A stretch of DNA of 64,000 bases from Euonymus europaeus (Eukaryota > Streptophyta > Magnoliopsida > Celastrales > Celastraceae): the NCBI GenBank assembly GCA_963580455.1, contig OY756966.1, forward strand, positions 22,137,001-22,201,000. The letters run 5' to 3'. The notes under the pieces were generated by a model. The model ran no database searches. It saw only the letters and a program-made list of their open reading frames with translations, and had not been told where the DNA came from. Both the position numbers and the translations under genes were made by a program. Shown piece after piece: positions 49,492 through 62,627 of the stretch. Positions within the stretch are counted from its first letter, which is position 1. Each line of letters begins with the position of its first letter.

Positions 49492-51217
49492 ATGGCCACT
49501 CGCAAGCGTCTTACCAGAGGCTCTGTTTTGGCCTCTAAGAAAGTGAAGAAAATGAAGATGAAAGATGATACTCCAGTTGTACGATTCTTCAGTCCTGACA
49601 CAAAGACTATCTATTTCAATAATTTTGCATCTCGCGCTCTTAGCATTGAGAGAAAGTTTATGTTCTCTGAGTTCAAAGATCATGATATCACTCATGTGTT
49701 TCTTTCTTGATATCGGTCTCCAATTACTGGTCTTTCAGGTACTACTTGCCTTAATCTTGTCAGAGAATTTTATGCAAATTTATATATTAAGAAGATTGAA
49801 GATAACGAGTTAAGGTTAACTACATGGTTTATTCGTGGGTTAGAATTTGCTTTCTCGAGTTCTATAATTTATGAAATTCTAGATGTTCCAATGGTTTCTA
49901 ACCCTGAATTTGACATTTTTTATCTACCCATTGAACCACCACTGCCTAGCATTCATCAATATTTGAGTATGGGGAATTTTGAGCTTATTAATGAGAAACT
50001 GCCTTATAGGTAGGGGTGTGCAAACCGGACCGCAAACCGGTGAAAAACCAGAAATCGGACCGGTCGGTCTGGTCCAATTTATTGACCAAATTTTGGTCAA
50101 CAGTTTGAAAAACTGGACCGGACCGAGATATATGGTCCGATCTCTGGTTTCATTTTCTGAAAACCGCGGTTAACCGAACCGGACCGCATAATTTTAAATG
50201 TATTTAAAATTTAAATAAATATATATAGGTGTGAATATATATAGGTCTAATGGCATAAATATTTTTTAATTCCATGTTCATGACACATTATTTTATATAA
50301 ATATTTTTTCTTTAATAATTTATTACCCATTACCCATTATTTTATAATTATATGTCCATTACATATTATTTTATAATTATTTATTATAAATAATTATATT
50401 ATTGATTACAAAACCGAAACCGAACCGTTAAAATCGGTTAACCGAATTAACGATTAACCGAAAATATGGTTCGGTTTCGGTTTTAAATTTTTTGAAACCA
50501 CCCATACTTATAGGTATCTTAATTCTAGCCATAGGCTTCTAAATATGTTTGTGTGTTCCATGATTTTGCCTACTGAACACCATGGGGAGTTAATAGAGAT
50601 ACTGTTGATTGCTACGTGCAATTCTCACTAAAAAATATATTTTTCTGCCCTATTTGATCTTCAATCACATGATGTCTGTTAAGACCTATATGAATTTTCC
50701 TTTCAAGCTTTCATATGGTGTCATTCTGACCAAGATATTTGCTTCAAAACGGTTGAAATTTCTTCTAATTGTTAGACTCTTAGGCCTCCAATATCAACTT
50801 GTGTGCGTAGTCAATCCTAAATAGCTAAAGTCATTGATGTTTCTAACGATGATGATATTCTTCTGTATGATCTTAAACCCAGTATTGGGTCTCCATCCTC
50901 CAAGCTTCCTGATTCTGCCAAAATTTCTAGTTCATCACATGTTGTCTAGGTTACTGCCTACTCATATAACCTTGGATGTTTCTATCTAGCTCAATGCATT
51001 GACAACCCAAGTGTCAAATTTGTCAAACAAAGTGGAAAGGCTGAGTCAGCTGATGGAAAGTTTGCTTGCACAAGTTTTGGCCAAAGCTAAATCTTCCATT
51101 GAAGTTGTTCATGGAACTATTTCTTCTAGGCTAAATGAATTGTCCAATGCCATGCATCTACTCTCATCCAATATGGACTATCTTATGGAGCGTGTTGACC
51201 GTGGCATTGAGACATAA
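49492..51217 (+). pseudogene. Plant transposon-protein (gag-like) pseudogene, interrupted
   Basis: Starts MATRKRLTRGSVLASKKVKK. It then shows the pattern of the plant-specific putative transposon protein family (FASRALSIERKF, then LVREFYANLYI and WFIRGLEFAFSSSIIYEIL) through an in-frame TGA at 49708-49710. It is interrupted at 50012-50506 by another element, resumes with RLLNMFVCSMILPTEHHGEL, and after further stops ends in a helical segment (SNLSNKVERLSQLMESLLAQ) at 50999-51217. A purine run AAAGGAGAGAT then TGTTAGGATAC at 51794 may mark an LTR boundary, so the parent may have been a large LTR-type element; this is inference. Confidence 0.6.
50012..50506. mobile_element. Non-autonomous element nested in pseudogene (AACCGG-rich)
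   Basis: A 495 bp insertion starting AGGGGTGTGCAAACCGG and ending ..AAACCACCCATA, flanked by a perfect 9 bp duplication CTTATAGGT (50003-50011 and 50507-50515). Both ends contain repeated AACCGG/CCGGTT motifs in inverted orientation around an AT-rich core. Removing it restores continuity of the flanking sequence, so it inserted into the pseudogene or its ancestor. Confidence 0.8.
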
Positions 51218-53477
51218 GGAAACCATATATGGGTCAGTGATACTATTTTGTGATAAAAAAAAGGGGAGATGAATTGTGTAGAACTGGAGAAATTTTTTGC
51301 ATGCCTGATTTTTTGAATTGATCTGGAGGCATGGTTTTTTTAGGGTGTTTAGGTTGTTTGCTTCTAGATAATAATTGGTTTTATTGTTCTGGAGTAAATA
51401 TTGTTGTTTGTAACTCGTTTGTTTTTTACTTGCTCTGATGAATTGTTGATATATGTTCTTTTATGGTGTGAAACATGTTACTATCTTGGATAATTTTGTT
51501 TCTGTTAATGGTGTTGATGAGGTTATATTTTGATGGGTTCTATTTGGTATGTATGTGCACTGATTTGATGGCATATAGGGTTACTGATTGATTATTTTGG
51601 TATTATGCTCGTCTCTGCCAGAATTTCCTTTAGTGTAGGATGTTAAATTGTGTTAGATGTACTCATTAAGGAGGAGAACTTGATTGAGAGGCAGATAGTG
51701 ATTGCTTAAGGGAGAGTTCTTCAAAACTCTAGGTTCTAGTTATGATTGGTGCATATAAGTGTTTTTAATCACACAAGTATCAAAGGAGAGATTGTTAGGA
51801 TACATATCCTAAGCTAAGTAACACTTGTGTGATAAGGTTTGATGTAAATGCATTTAAGCTTACCAAGTAGCCTTCAAGTTACCTTAACTGGTCCGTATTT
51901 GAGTATGTGTAGAAGTTTATGTGTACAAGGACTCTGGTACATGTTTTTGTGTCATTTAAATGATCCATATTTTGTGCTAATCAAAAGATAATCCTTAAGT
52001 GGTTGAGTTTAAGTTGATCTTTTATTCTTGAAACCTATTGGATTGTTTAGATTAGAATGGACTCTCTATGAGATAATTGTTGGATAAGAGTTAAATTCTT
52101 TTAATTGTGATTAATATTATCTTAACTCTTTTCGTTGGGATAAAAATATGTGCACCTTATCTTCATCCAGGTTTTCCATTATCTTTGGGAGATAAACATG
52201 ATCAACATCTATCTCAATCTATGGAGGATCAGATGCCTATATAAGAAGACTTTTGAGAGAATTGTGGTAACGAAGCTTTGAGAGTGATTTTGTGTTTTTG
52301 AGAGAGTGTGTATTTGAGAGCTTTGAGTGTTTTATTATTCCATTATCTTCGAGTGAAATATGAGCGAGTCATGTGTGTATCAATCAAAAGAGAATGTGTG
52401 TTTCGTGATTGAGTCTTTTTTTTCACATTTCTCAAGTCTGATTCAGCTGAGGAAGAAGAAGTTTCTGCATGGTTGATGTAATATGCTCAGGTTACTTGAG
52501 GATCTTACATCCACAACAAATTCTCTTGATGGTGTCAAAGGCAATTTCAAATCATCATTGAAGTGTTAATCTTGTTCAAAATATAAGCTAAGTCAAGTTG
52601 TACAATCGAGTCATAGGTAACGATAGATTGTATTTTTTTTTTATCTTATAGTGGATTGCTTTAAAAGGTTGGTAGCTTATAGACTCAAGATTTTCTCTCA
52701 ATTAGAATTTCCTCGTTAAATTTGTGTTGTTCTTATTTGTTGTTATTTTCTACAATTTTCACATTACATTGACTAAAATCTTGACAAGTATTGTTATATT
52801 TTCATAAACTCAATCTTATACACTCTAAGTCGTCAAATCAGAGATTAAGCATTTTTTTATAACCTTTTGTTCTCTTTTTTATGTAATATATTTTATAACC
52901 TTTAATTATATATTTTATTTAACGTTTTATCCCATGCTTTATTTCTATTTTTTTTAAAAAATAATTTTCCATGAAACTCCGATTGTTTATCTTCGTAAAA
53001 AACAAAAAGAAAGTCTCTTGAAATAAATAATAAATCAAATTTATATTGTATTAAAAATAATCCCTCATTGAGATAAAATAAAATATTAAAATTTTACAGC
53101 TTTTATCTTAACTAAGTTGTTTGAATTTTTTTTACTTAACAATCTAATTGTATTCTTATTACATAAACTAATAAAAATATTAGTAGTGATAAATAGTTCA
53201 GGGCTAAATAGTCTATATTATTTCATTCCATTGTAACCACATCTTTTCTTTTTTCTTTATTCACAACTATATTTTGTGTTGCATAATCAAAAACTAACTT
53301 ATTACAATCCATCATCATCTTCTCTACAAAATGACGTGTGACCTCATGAGTAGAAACGTCAAATGTCATCCTTAAAAGTTGAGACTGAATCCTTCGAACC
53401 CATTGATTGGCATCTTATTTCACATCTTGACCTTACTTGATCAATAAATGTGTACTTTTGAATCCCTTTGATTATGC
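51218..53477. other. Decayed transposon DNA, possible LTR at about 51794
   Basis: No supported gene. 51794-52500 starts TGTTAGGATAC after a purine tract and contains a TATA-like CCTATATAAG at about 52239 followed by GAGAG-rich leader-like sequence, features of an LTR; its end and a partner copy were not found. 52620-53300 is AT-rich with nothing recognised. Confidence 0.4.
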
Positions 53478-54370
53478 TTATTGTAAAGGAGGAGAATCAA
53501 AAAATTCCACTAGAGGTATTCTTTGACGAGTTTTAATATCAGGCTTTAACTCATTCTCAAGCTTTTGCTCAACCACTCTATTGAATTTTTTTAAAAATAT
53601 GTAATATTCTTTGTTGGGGCCATATGTAATATCAAAGGTTACTACATCTCCAAAATCAATATAATCAACAATCATTCTCGAATCAGCCTAGTATATATCG
53701 GTGACTAATTTGTCACGATAAAATTTCATAAAATAAAAAAAATCAAGATCCCTCATTTTTCGCTCTTCAAAATACTTCACAATATTTCCTAACTTGCCAT
53801 ACACCATAGATTTTTCTCTCCTTGATCGCAAGTAACTCATTTGGTCTTCCATGATGAACCCAAGCTTGGCCCTACCCCCTGCTTCTTACACAATAACTCA
53901 TGTGTTGCTCTAGGAGTAAATCTTGAGTCACTAGCCAACTCAATTGCCAAGGCATAAGATCCACTCACTTCTCTATAAGATCTCAACATATGACAAGTCT
54001 CCGGAGGTTTAAGTTCATGATTGTGTTCCTCAAGAAAAAATTCATCTTGTATTTTTTAATCTTTTTGTCAATAACTAGGTTCATTTTTACTTGGCATTGT
54101 GACTTACTTCCCAATGATGAACACTATCAATCTTCCTTTTATCTTCCAGTGTTTTTACCTTCTTTGCAAAAAACATTAACTGCATAAGTGATCACATCAT
54201 CTTTCTTACTTTGATGGTGATATTTTTTTTCTCACGCCAAACCTAACAGATTCTCCGTACCTCTTCCAAAAGTTCCAAGCTTCAACTAAATTATCAAATT
54301 TCATTCCAATCCTACGTTGTTCATCCTCTATTGCTTCCTCAATTAACTTAGTTTCATCTTCTATACAGTC
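53478..54370 (-). pseudogene. FAR1-related sequence (FRS) fragment, internally deleted
   Basis: Reading the - strand from about 54370: GMKFDNLVEAWNFWKRYG (start of the FAR1 DNA-binding domain). A degraded stretch follows, then MSYLRSRREKSMVYG, YFEERKMRDLDFFY, an in-frame TAG at 53690-53688, and MIVDYIDFGDVVTFDITY. Directly after NKEYYIFLKKF the sequence jumps to a C-terminal FRS segment (NRVVEQKLENELK), so most of the MULE-transposase-like domain is missing. FAR1/FRS proteins are transcription factors derived from Mutator-like transposases. This copy is broken. Confidence 0.8.
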
Positions 54371-55600
54371 AAGATCTTGTAAAAATAATTACATAAAAAC
54401 ACTTAACAAAAAAACTTATTTTTGACATCACACATAAACTATTTGAGACAATTAATTAGATAATAGGGGACATAACAAGCAACTCATTGGTAATGTAGTA
54501 CTCAATTCAGTTGACACTAGAGATTAGCTGATTTTTGGTGTCTGGAGAAACGTCTCTGCCTGGGTGGGTGGTAGATCGAGGAGCACGGTGAATGAGGTCA
54601 TGTTTTCCAATATCACTTGCCCATCACCCTATACTTCATCAGAGAAGTCCACCATTAGAGTGAAGATCATCCCGAACCCAGAGAGTGAATATGTATCTCG
54701 TAGATCGACCAAGAAGTTTTTAAGGTTTCAAAAGGTTTTTGACTTTTAAGGGGGAGAGATAGTTAATATATTAAGTTAATAAATATATACTAAAAAATCC
54801 ACAATTGGATGTGGACATTGAATCCTGACCATTTAAATTAGAGACATCAGGACCCAGCAGCTCCTTGGAACCCCCAAAGAGTGACCATTTAGCTAGCCCC
54901 ATTCAGAGGAAAGGGTAGCACTAAATAATTTGTCTTGGAAAATCATGGCTTTGACCATGTATTTAATAGAGATTCAATTATGGAATAATTGAAGTGAGAA
55001 CATGAATATGTTGAGTTTCATGTGGAGAATAATCATATGTATTCACTTGCTCAAAGCCAAGGAAAGAGTGAATGAAATGTTGCTACAAAGTAAGCTATTT
55101 GAGCATAACCAAGTATAAGGAAAATGAATGTCCCACAATGAAAAATTAAGAGGACAAACTCTTGTTTATAAGAGTGAGTGTTGGACATAGACCTTGGGCC
55201 CAAGGGCGCCCAAGCTTTTGTGGGAAAGAGGGAATGCACATTATGCTAAATAGTAAAATGCGCGCGTGCGCCGCCATCGCCGTCCGTTCGGCCGACCGGT
55301 TCGGTTCGTGCGCGCGTGTGTGGTGGGCTTGTTCACCAGTGCGTTTCCTTTTGGGCCACAGTCCGATGGGCTTTAAGCCCAAAGCTATTTTTCTTGTTTC
55401 CTATTGGGCCTTGTCTCAAGGGCTAAGCTGCGAGCCCAGTCCGAAATCTAGATTCCAGAAATTTTCTGGGATGAGAAGTTGTGTTTAGCTATACATGAAG
55501 TTGGTTTCGAATTGGTTTGATTTTATCTTGGTTGGCTAACAGATATAATTGTATTCAATTGTTTGTTAGATAATATCAGTTTAGGGATTATTCTCTAATC
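54371..55600. other. Transposon-derived sequence 5' of the copia leader
   Basis: A 61-residue + strand frame (54564-54749) is unrecognised and is followed by a purine tract (AAGGGGGAGAGA) at about 54750. The rest may include U3 of the copia 5' LTR, but no repeat of it was found downstream of the element, so the LTR start is not defined. 55255-55320 is locally GC-rich (CGCGCGTGCGCCGCC). Confidence 0.4.
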
Positions 55601-55818
55601 CGATTTTGGCTTAATCTTCTTTTCCCCTCATACACTATAAATAGGGCCCTTTAGTTCATGGAATAGACACACCAAAAATCACAAGCATTCACGTGTATAA
55701 GAGTTGAGAGAGAGCTGCCACCATTATTTCTGTTCGTTGCTCGGAGTGCTGCTTCCATTCCGTGTAGGTGCTACCATTCTATCCTGGGAGACTGTTGTCG
55801 AGTATTCCCGAAGCCACG

Positions 55819-58082
55819 TGTAATACCCCGAAACTCCGGATAAGCTATGATGGTAGATGTGGTAAGATAGATGATGTGATGTGTGACCTAAGTTCGATTA
55901 GAATATTTTTCATAAATTCTATAGTGGAATTATAAGTTGTGGGCGCAAGAATTATCAAAAACGGGATTAAAATGAAATTACTATAAATTATGAAAGTTAA
56001 ATACAAAAATATGATAGTAAATAGGATAATGGCAACATTGTAAATACATAGTGGTATTTGGTGTAATTAAGGAGAAGGGCAAGGGCAAAACGGTAACAAA
56101 GAAAAGTAAATTAAATGATTGAAAAATATAAATATATGTATATATACATGCACCGGAACCGAGAAACCCTAAAGGAAAATTTAAAAAAAACAAAAAAACA
56201 AAAGAAAAGGAAAAGAATGTCGGAAGAATAAGGAAGGGCGTGGAGGACGGAAACCGGTATTCTTAATCCGGCGACGAATCGAGGAACTAGTAGCACAAAA
56301 AGGACGGAAAGGACGAGACGAAATCATCCATACCAATTTCGGACGAAACGGAGCAGAGACGGGCTGTCAACGGAAGAGGGAGAGACGCACGGGAAGCTAC
56401 TGCTTCCTCCGCGATCCGTCGCACCCAAGCCACCGTTCAGGAATTCGATGCCGCCAATAAACTCGTCCGATCATCCGGTACCAATCCCTACCGGTGGTGG
56501 TCTCCACCGCCCCTTAACGGCGGTGACCCGGTGAAGTCACTAAACGGGTCCATTGGACCCGTGTTGTGAGGGAGAAGGTTACAACCGGGTCAACCTTGAC
56601 CCGATTTGTACCAAACAGTAGGTTGACCATCCTATCCTACGTTGACCATAGTAAATTAAAGTGAAAATGATTTATTTGGTTTAAATAATAATTTAGGTGG
56701 GTATGGTTATGGATTTCAGGAGCAAAGTTGCGTAGTTGATTTATCGAGACTTACGGAAGCGCAATACGGTAAGTAATACTCACCTGTGTCACGGAATTAA
56801 ATGTTCGGTGAATAGTTAATTTATAATTCATGTATTTATGTATATATATATATATATATGTTTGAATGATTGAGTTATTTGATGAGATTATTATTACTAT
56901 AATATTATTTGTAATGAATATGTGTGGTATTTGAGACTCAATTAATTGTGATGTTATGGGTATTATGTTAGTACGATTGAGTGATTTTAATGAGACCGTT
57001 ATTGTTATAATATAGTTTGTATTGAATATGTTGCTACTTAAGATTGAATTGGTTGTGATGTTTGAGTATCGTGAATTGTGAACTACTAGGGGATGATATG
57101 TATACAGGTCAGGTGAAATGGTTGAATGGTCATTAAATGGAATTTGATTTGCCAATGTGATATTGATATAATATTTTGTGTGATGGGTTTTAATTATATG
57201 AGACTGATATGATGATGGTGTTGATATTATTAGAAGTGACTCATTATTTATTATTTATTGAGGCATTAAATACTGTTCATAAACATGATGCATTACATTA
57301 CATGAAAATGAAAATTTTCAATTTAATGAAAGGATGTTTTTTTACGAACCGGGTATAACTGCTACAGGGGGGTGTACTGAAAGGTTAAGGTTGAGGTTTA
57401 CTGGAAATGAAAATGAAAATAGAAACGGTTTTTGACTGGAAAGTGTTCTTTGGTGGAACACTTAATTAAAGAAAAATCCCGACCGGTTGCTCTGTAGCAG
57501 TTTACCTAGGTTAAGGGCCCGAGTACTGGAAAAGAAAACATTTAAATGGCTAAATGTTTTCTAAAGATGAGGTCCATGTGCATTCATGCATTAGTATTAC
57601 TTGCTGAGCTTTAGCTCACTATGTTCCGTGATACAGGTATGGAATCCTCGATGTTTAAGCTGACCTAGTTGTTGATGGTGTGACTGCGGATCCATTGGAA
57701 GGATGCTCATGTGCTGGAGTTAGGCTTTGTTAGTTCGCACTAAGATTAATAATTCTATTTAAGTTTACTGATTATTGCTGGTATACAAACTATCATGAAT
57801 GAACAAAATATCGGAAACAAGATTAAATATAGTATGTATTGTATGTTTTTCTTTAATTACCGTTATGAAGTTATGATGGTCAAATGATTGTTAAAATTAG
57901 GATGATTAAATTGAGTTAATTACTATGTTTATTTAGTTCAGGTATTTAATTTTATACTAGCAGTAATTAAATTTCTCTGTGGATATATAGAATTAGATGG
58001 CTCTGATGGATAGAGATGTAAAATAATTAGCGTTTTGAACTACGAGCCCATGAATTAGGGTTTCGTGGGACGGGGCGTTACA
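55819..58082. mobile_element. Solo LTR, Ty3/gypsy type, 2264 bp
   Basis: Starts TGTAATACCCCGAAAC and ends GGGGCGTTACA (TG..CA). It is flanked by a perfect 5 bp duplication CCACG (55814-55818 and 58083-58087). Long LTRs with TGTAACGCCCC-like ends and a GCTGAGCTTTAGCTCAC segment (about 57603) are typical of chromovirus (Tekay/Del-like) retrotransposons. No internal coding region remains, as expected after LTR-LTR recombination. A short TA repeat lies at about 56838-56858. It is nested within the copia leader, so it is younger than that element. Confidence 0.85.
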
Positions 58083-58365
58083 CCACGTGTGGGAGGCGAT
58101 TAAGTCTTAAGGAGACAGAGTTTACTTTGGGCTTGGCGTTTTTGTTTCTTGCTTTCTGTCACCTTTGTTCCTTCGTTTGGTAATGTATTTCCATGTTGTT
58201 CTTATATGGTAATAATATTCTGGTTGCTCTCTGTTACTTTGATTTAATTTTGATCCATAAACAAGTTCGCTACTTTCAACATTCTTAAGACTTAATTCGT
58301 TTATGTTTATGGTTAGATTTTTAAATTGTTACTAACTTGAGTTTCATTGTTTTGTAGTTATCAAT

Positions 58366-61300
58366 ATGACTAACATGGTTAACGACATGCCTGCCAATGT
58401 GATTGAGGGGAACACCCCTATTGTTGTGCCAACAACAAACTCCACTGGAGTGATTGTGAATGCAAGTGGTGCCATTCCGCAACTCACTGTTGCTGTTCCA
58501 ACAGCATACCGTGTGAACCCTCATGGTGAGAAGCCTGAGAAGTTTAGTGGGATAGATTTCAAGAGGTGGCCGCAGAAGATGCACTTCTACCTTACCACTT
58601 TGAATCTGGCCAAGTTCCTCAAGGAGGATGCACCAAAGTTGGATGAGGCGGATATCAATGCTCAAAACGTTGCTACTGTAGCTGCTGTGGATGCATGGAA
58701 GCACTCAGACTACCTATGCCGAAACACCATTCTCAATGGTCTGTCCAATAATCTGTACAGTGTGTTTCCTACTTCTAAGACTCTATGGACAGCCTTAGAG
58801 AAGAAGTATAAAACAGAAGATGATGGCTCAAAGAAATTCGTGGTTGGACGTTTTTTGGAATGTCAGATGGTGGATTCAAAGAAGGTAGTGACCCAAGCTG
58901 AGGAACTAGAGATCATTATCAATGAGATCCTTGCTGAGGGAATGATCATAAGTGAATCATTCCAAGTGGCTGCGGTCATTGAGAAGCTTCCTCCTTCTTG
59001 GAAAGACTTCAAGAGTTATCTCAAACACAAGCGAAAGGAGATGAATCTTGATGATTTGATCTTGAAGTTGAGGATTGAGGAAGACAATCGCAACAATGAT
59101 AAGAAGGGCTACAAAACTCAGGAGGCGAAAACTAACTTGGTGGAGACAAAGAAGTCCTCTAATAAAAAGAGGAAGTTTGGGGGAAATAACAAGACGAACC
59201 CTAAAAGGTTCAAAGGCAAGTGTTTTGTGTGCGATAAAGAGGGGCATCAAGCTAAAGATTGTCGCTCAAGGAAAGGTCAAAAGAATGACCAGAAAAAGAA
59301 GGCACAAGCACACTTGACTGAAGTGGAAAAGGATTTGGAAGTTATGAACCTCTGTGCAATGATCTCTGAATGCAACTTGACTAGAAATCCCAAAGAATGG
59401 TGGGTGGATACCGGAAGTACTCGCCATGTGTGTGTTAGCAAGGAGTTGTTTTCCACATACCGACCCATTATGAATGAAAATTTATAAATGGGAAATGCCG
59501 CTATTACAAAAGTAGATGGAGTTGGAAATGTGGTGCTGAAAATGACCTCTGGAAAATAGCTAACTCTTCTCGACGTGTTACATGTGCCAGAAATTCGTAA
59601 GAATTTAGTGTCAGGGTCACTCCTTAGATAGAAAGGTTTCAAACTAGTTTTTGAGTCTGAGAAATTTATTCTCACTAAGTATGGGATGTATGTGGGGAAA
59701 GGGTTTTTGGCTGATGGCCTCTTTAAACTCAATGTAACCACTGTTGATCGTTCTAATAAAATTGCTTCTTCCGCTTACTTGCTTGAGTCTTGTAATGTAT
59801 GGCATGGCAGGTTAGGACATGTTAATTATGGAACTTTACGTCGATTAATTAACATGAATTGAATACCTAAATTTGGCTTATACATGAATAACAAATGTGA
59901 AACATGTGTAGAAGCTAAATTGACAAAGGCGCCATTTCACTCGATCGAAAGAAAAAGTGAACTTTTGGAGTTAATTCACACAGATATTTGTGATTTAAAA
60001 TATGTGCAAACGAGAGGTGGTAAAAAATATTTTATCACATTCATTAACGATAGCTCAAGGTATTGCTATGTGTACTTGCTAAGAAGCAAAGACGAAGCTA
60101 TAAAAGCTTTTAAACAATATAAAGTCGAGGTTGAGAACCAACTTAGCAAGAAAATTAAAATGTTAAAAAGTGATAGAGGCGGTGAATACGAGTCACCATT
60201 TGAATCACTTTGTGCCGAACATGGCATCATTCATTAAACCACAGCCCCCTACACGCCCCAACAAAATTGGATCGTCGAACGGAAAAACAGAACGTTAAAG
60301 GAAATGATGAATGCCATGTTAATAAGTTCTGGATTACCCTAGAATATGTGGAGGGAAGCTTTGCTTTATGCAAATTACGTTCTGAATAAGATACCTCACA
60401 AGAAGATGGACAAAACTCCATATGAATTTTGCAAATTACGTTCTTAAAGGTGTGGGGGTGTCTTGCAAAGGTTGCAATTCCTAATCCAAAAAGAGTTAAA
60501 ATAGGACCTAAAACGGTCTACTGTGTATTTATTGGATATGCTCACAACAGTAGTGCATATCGCTTCTTAGTTCATAAATCAGAAAATTCTGAAATACTCG
60601 AAAATATGATTATTGAATCTAGGAATGCTTCATTCTTTGAAAACGTGTTTCCTCATAAGATTACACTTGAAATGAGTACTCCTAAAAGAACTCATAGAGA
60701 TATAATTCAAGATGAGAAAGAAAGGATTGGAACTTCAAATCAAAATTTTGAATAACCAAGACGAAGAAAATGAGAGAGGACTTCTACATCGTTTGGTCCT
60801 GACTTTATGTCATACTTGATAGAGAAGGAACCTCAAAGCTTCAAGGAAGCAATATCTATGCCTGAAGCTCCTCTTTGGAAGAAGGCAATAGACAGTGAAA
60901 TTGAATCCATCATTCAAAACCATACTTGAGAACTAGTGGATTTACCTCCTGGAAGTAAACCATTAGGTTCTAAGTGGGTCTTTAAAAGAAAGATGAAGGT
61001 TGATGGGTCAATTTATAAATACAAGGAAAGACTTGTTGTCAAAGGTTATAAACAAACAGAGGGTGTAGATTACTTCGACACTTATTCTCTTGTTTCAAGA
61101 GTAACGTCTATAAGGTTTCTAATTGTCTTTGCGGCATTACGAAATCTTGAGATTCATCAAATGGATGTAAAGACGGCTTTTTTGAATGGTGATTTAGACG
61201 AAGAAATCTATATAGAACAACAGAAGGATTTGTGGTTCCAAAGAAAAGAGAAAATGGTGTGCAAACTTGTAAAGTCTCTTTGTGGGCTAAAACAAGCACC

Positions 61301-62369
61301 AAAACAGTGGCACGAGAAATTTGACCAAGTAATGTTGTCAAATAACTTTCACATTAATGAATGTGATAAGTGTGTGTATATGAAAAGTACATCATCAGAG
61401 TATGTAATTATCTGCTTATATATGGATGATATGATTATCATTGGTAGTGATAATAATATTGTCAAAGCCACTAAGAAACTGTTGGCAAGCAAATTTGACA
61501 TGAAAGACTTAGGTCTTGCAGATGTCATACTTGGAATTAAAATTACCAAAAACGTGGATGGTTACGCATTATCTCAGTCACATTATATTGAGAAAGTGTT
61601 CAATAGATTTGACAAAGATAACAGTACCATAGCGAGAACGCCTGTTGATGTGAATCTTCATCTTAACAAGAATGAAGGTTCTAGTGTGTCTCAATTGGAG
61701 TACTCCCGGATCATTGGTAGCTTAATGTACCTAATGAACTGTACTCGTCCTGATATAGCTTATTTAGTCAGTAAGCTAAGTAGATACACTAGTAATCCTG
61801 GAGAGGATCACTGGAAAGCAATAACAAGAGTCTTAAATTATCTTAGGTACACTGCTAATTATGGACTGCATTACACAAGCTATCCAGCTGTAATTGAAGG
61901 TTATAATGATGCAAATTGGATTTCTGACTCAGAAAATGCTAAATCTACTAGTGGATATGTCTTCGTACTTGGTGGTGCAGCCATTTCATGGAAATTCTCT
62001 AAACAAACTTGTATAGCAAGATCTACTACGAAATCAGAGTTTATAGCTCTAGATCAAGCTGGAGAAGAAGCCGAATGGTTACAAAATTTTTTAGAGGATA
62101 TTCCTTTGTGGCCGAAACCGGTGTCGTCTATTTGCATACATTGCGATAGTCAGTCTACAATCGGAAGGGCACAAAATCAAATTAATAATGGGAAGTCTCG
62201 ACACATACGTCGTAGACATAAGACTGTTAGAAAACTTTTGTCTAATGGGATCATATCCGTTGATTACGTGAAATCAAAGAATAACATCGCTGACCCATTA
62301 ACAAAAGGCTTGACTAGAGATCAAATGCATAATTCATCGAGGGGAATGGGTTTAAAGTCCATGAATTAA
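58366..62369 (+). pseudogene. Copia gag-pol polyprotein, multiple stops and a frameshift
   Basis: Gag (from ATG 58366, MTNMVNDMPANVIEG) runs to a CCHC knuckle (CFVCDKEGHQAKDC, about 59220) and the protease start (WWVDTGSTRHVC) before a TAA at 59485. The same frame continues through stops at 59557, 59629, 59860, 60235 and 60340, covering the GAG-pre-integrase and integrase regions ([24 protein letters not shown]). Near 60430 the frame shifts, with further stops at 60753 and 60927. The longest intact part (60936-62369, 477 codons) holds reverse transcriptase with YMDD (about 61421) and RNase H ending in ADPLTKGL. Order protease-integrase-RT-RNaseH defines copia. Non-functional as it stands. Confidence 0.93.
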
Positions 62370-62627
62370 AGTTCCATCACACTGGCAACCCAACATAGTT
62401 GATTGGAGATCCCAAGATCTATGTTCAATGGGACAACCGAATTGTGGGGGAATTTAAAAAAATCACTAAGGAATTTATTCCTAACTCTTTCTTATGATGA
62501 GATAGTGATATCTGCCATGTGTTCAGGATAATTTCTTATTTTAATGATTCTTGTACGTTGAAAATCCAACTAAAGTAAGGCATAATACTTTTAACAAGAA
62601 ATCACCTATATGAGTGTGAAGGGGCCG

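Larger units (their letters stand above)
55601..62627 (+). mobile_element. Ty1/copia LTR retrotransposon, broken and nested
   Basis: Contains a TATA box (CTATAAATAG, 55635-55644), a leader with a GAGAGAGAGCTG tract, an acceptor-like TTTTGTAG just before the gag start at 58366, the polyprotein region to 62369, and a polypurine-like GTGGGGG at 62444-62450. Its leader is interrupted by a solo LTR (55819-58082). The 3' LTR cannot be matched to a 5' LTR because other sequence, including a second LTR from 62628, replaces it. Outer boundaries are therefore approximate. Confidence 0.7.

Noticed and set aside
51794..52520. Candidate LTR (TGTTAGGATAC start, TATA-like motif, purine tract before it)
   Set aside because: No second copy, no TSD and no clear CA end were found, so it is mentioned only as a possibility in the interval entry.
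56751..57155. 134-residue - strand frame
   Set aside because: A low-complexity Ile/Thr/Asn-rich translation of AT-rich solo-LTR sequence.
59277..59741. 154-residue - strand frame opposite the copia protease region
   Set aside because: An antisense shadow of the retrotransposon coding sequence.
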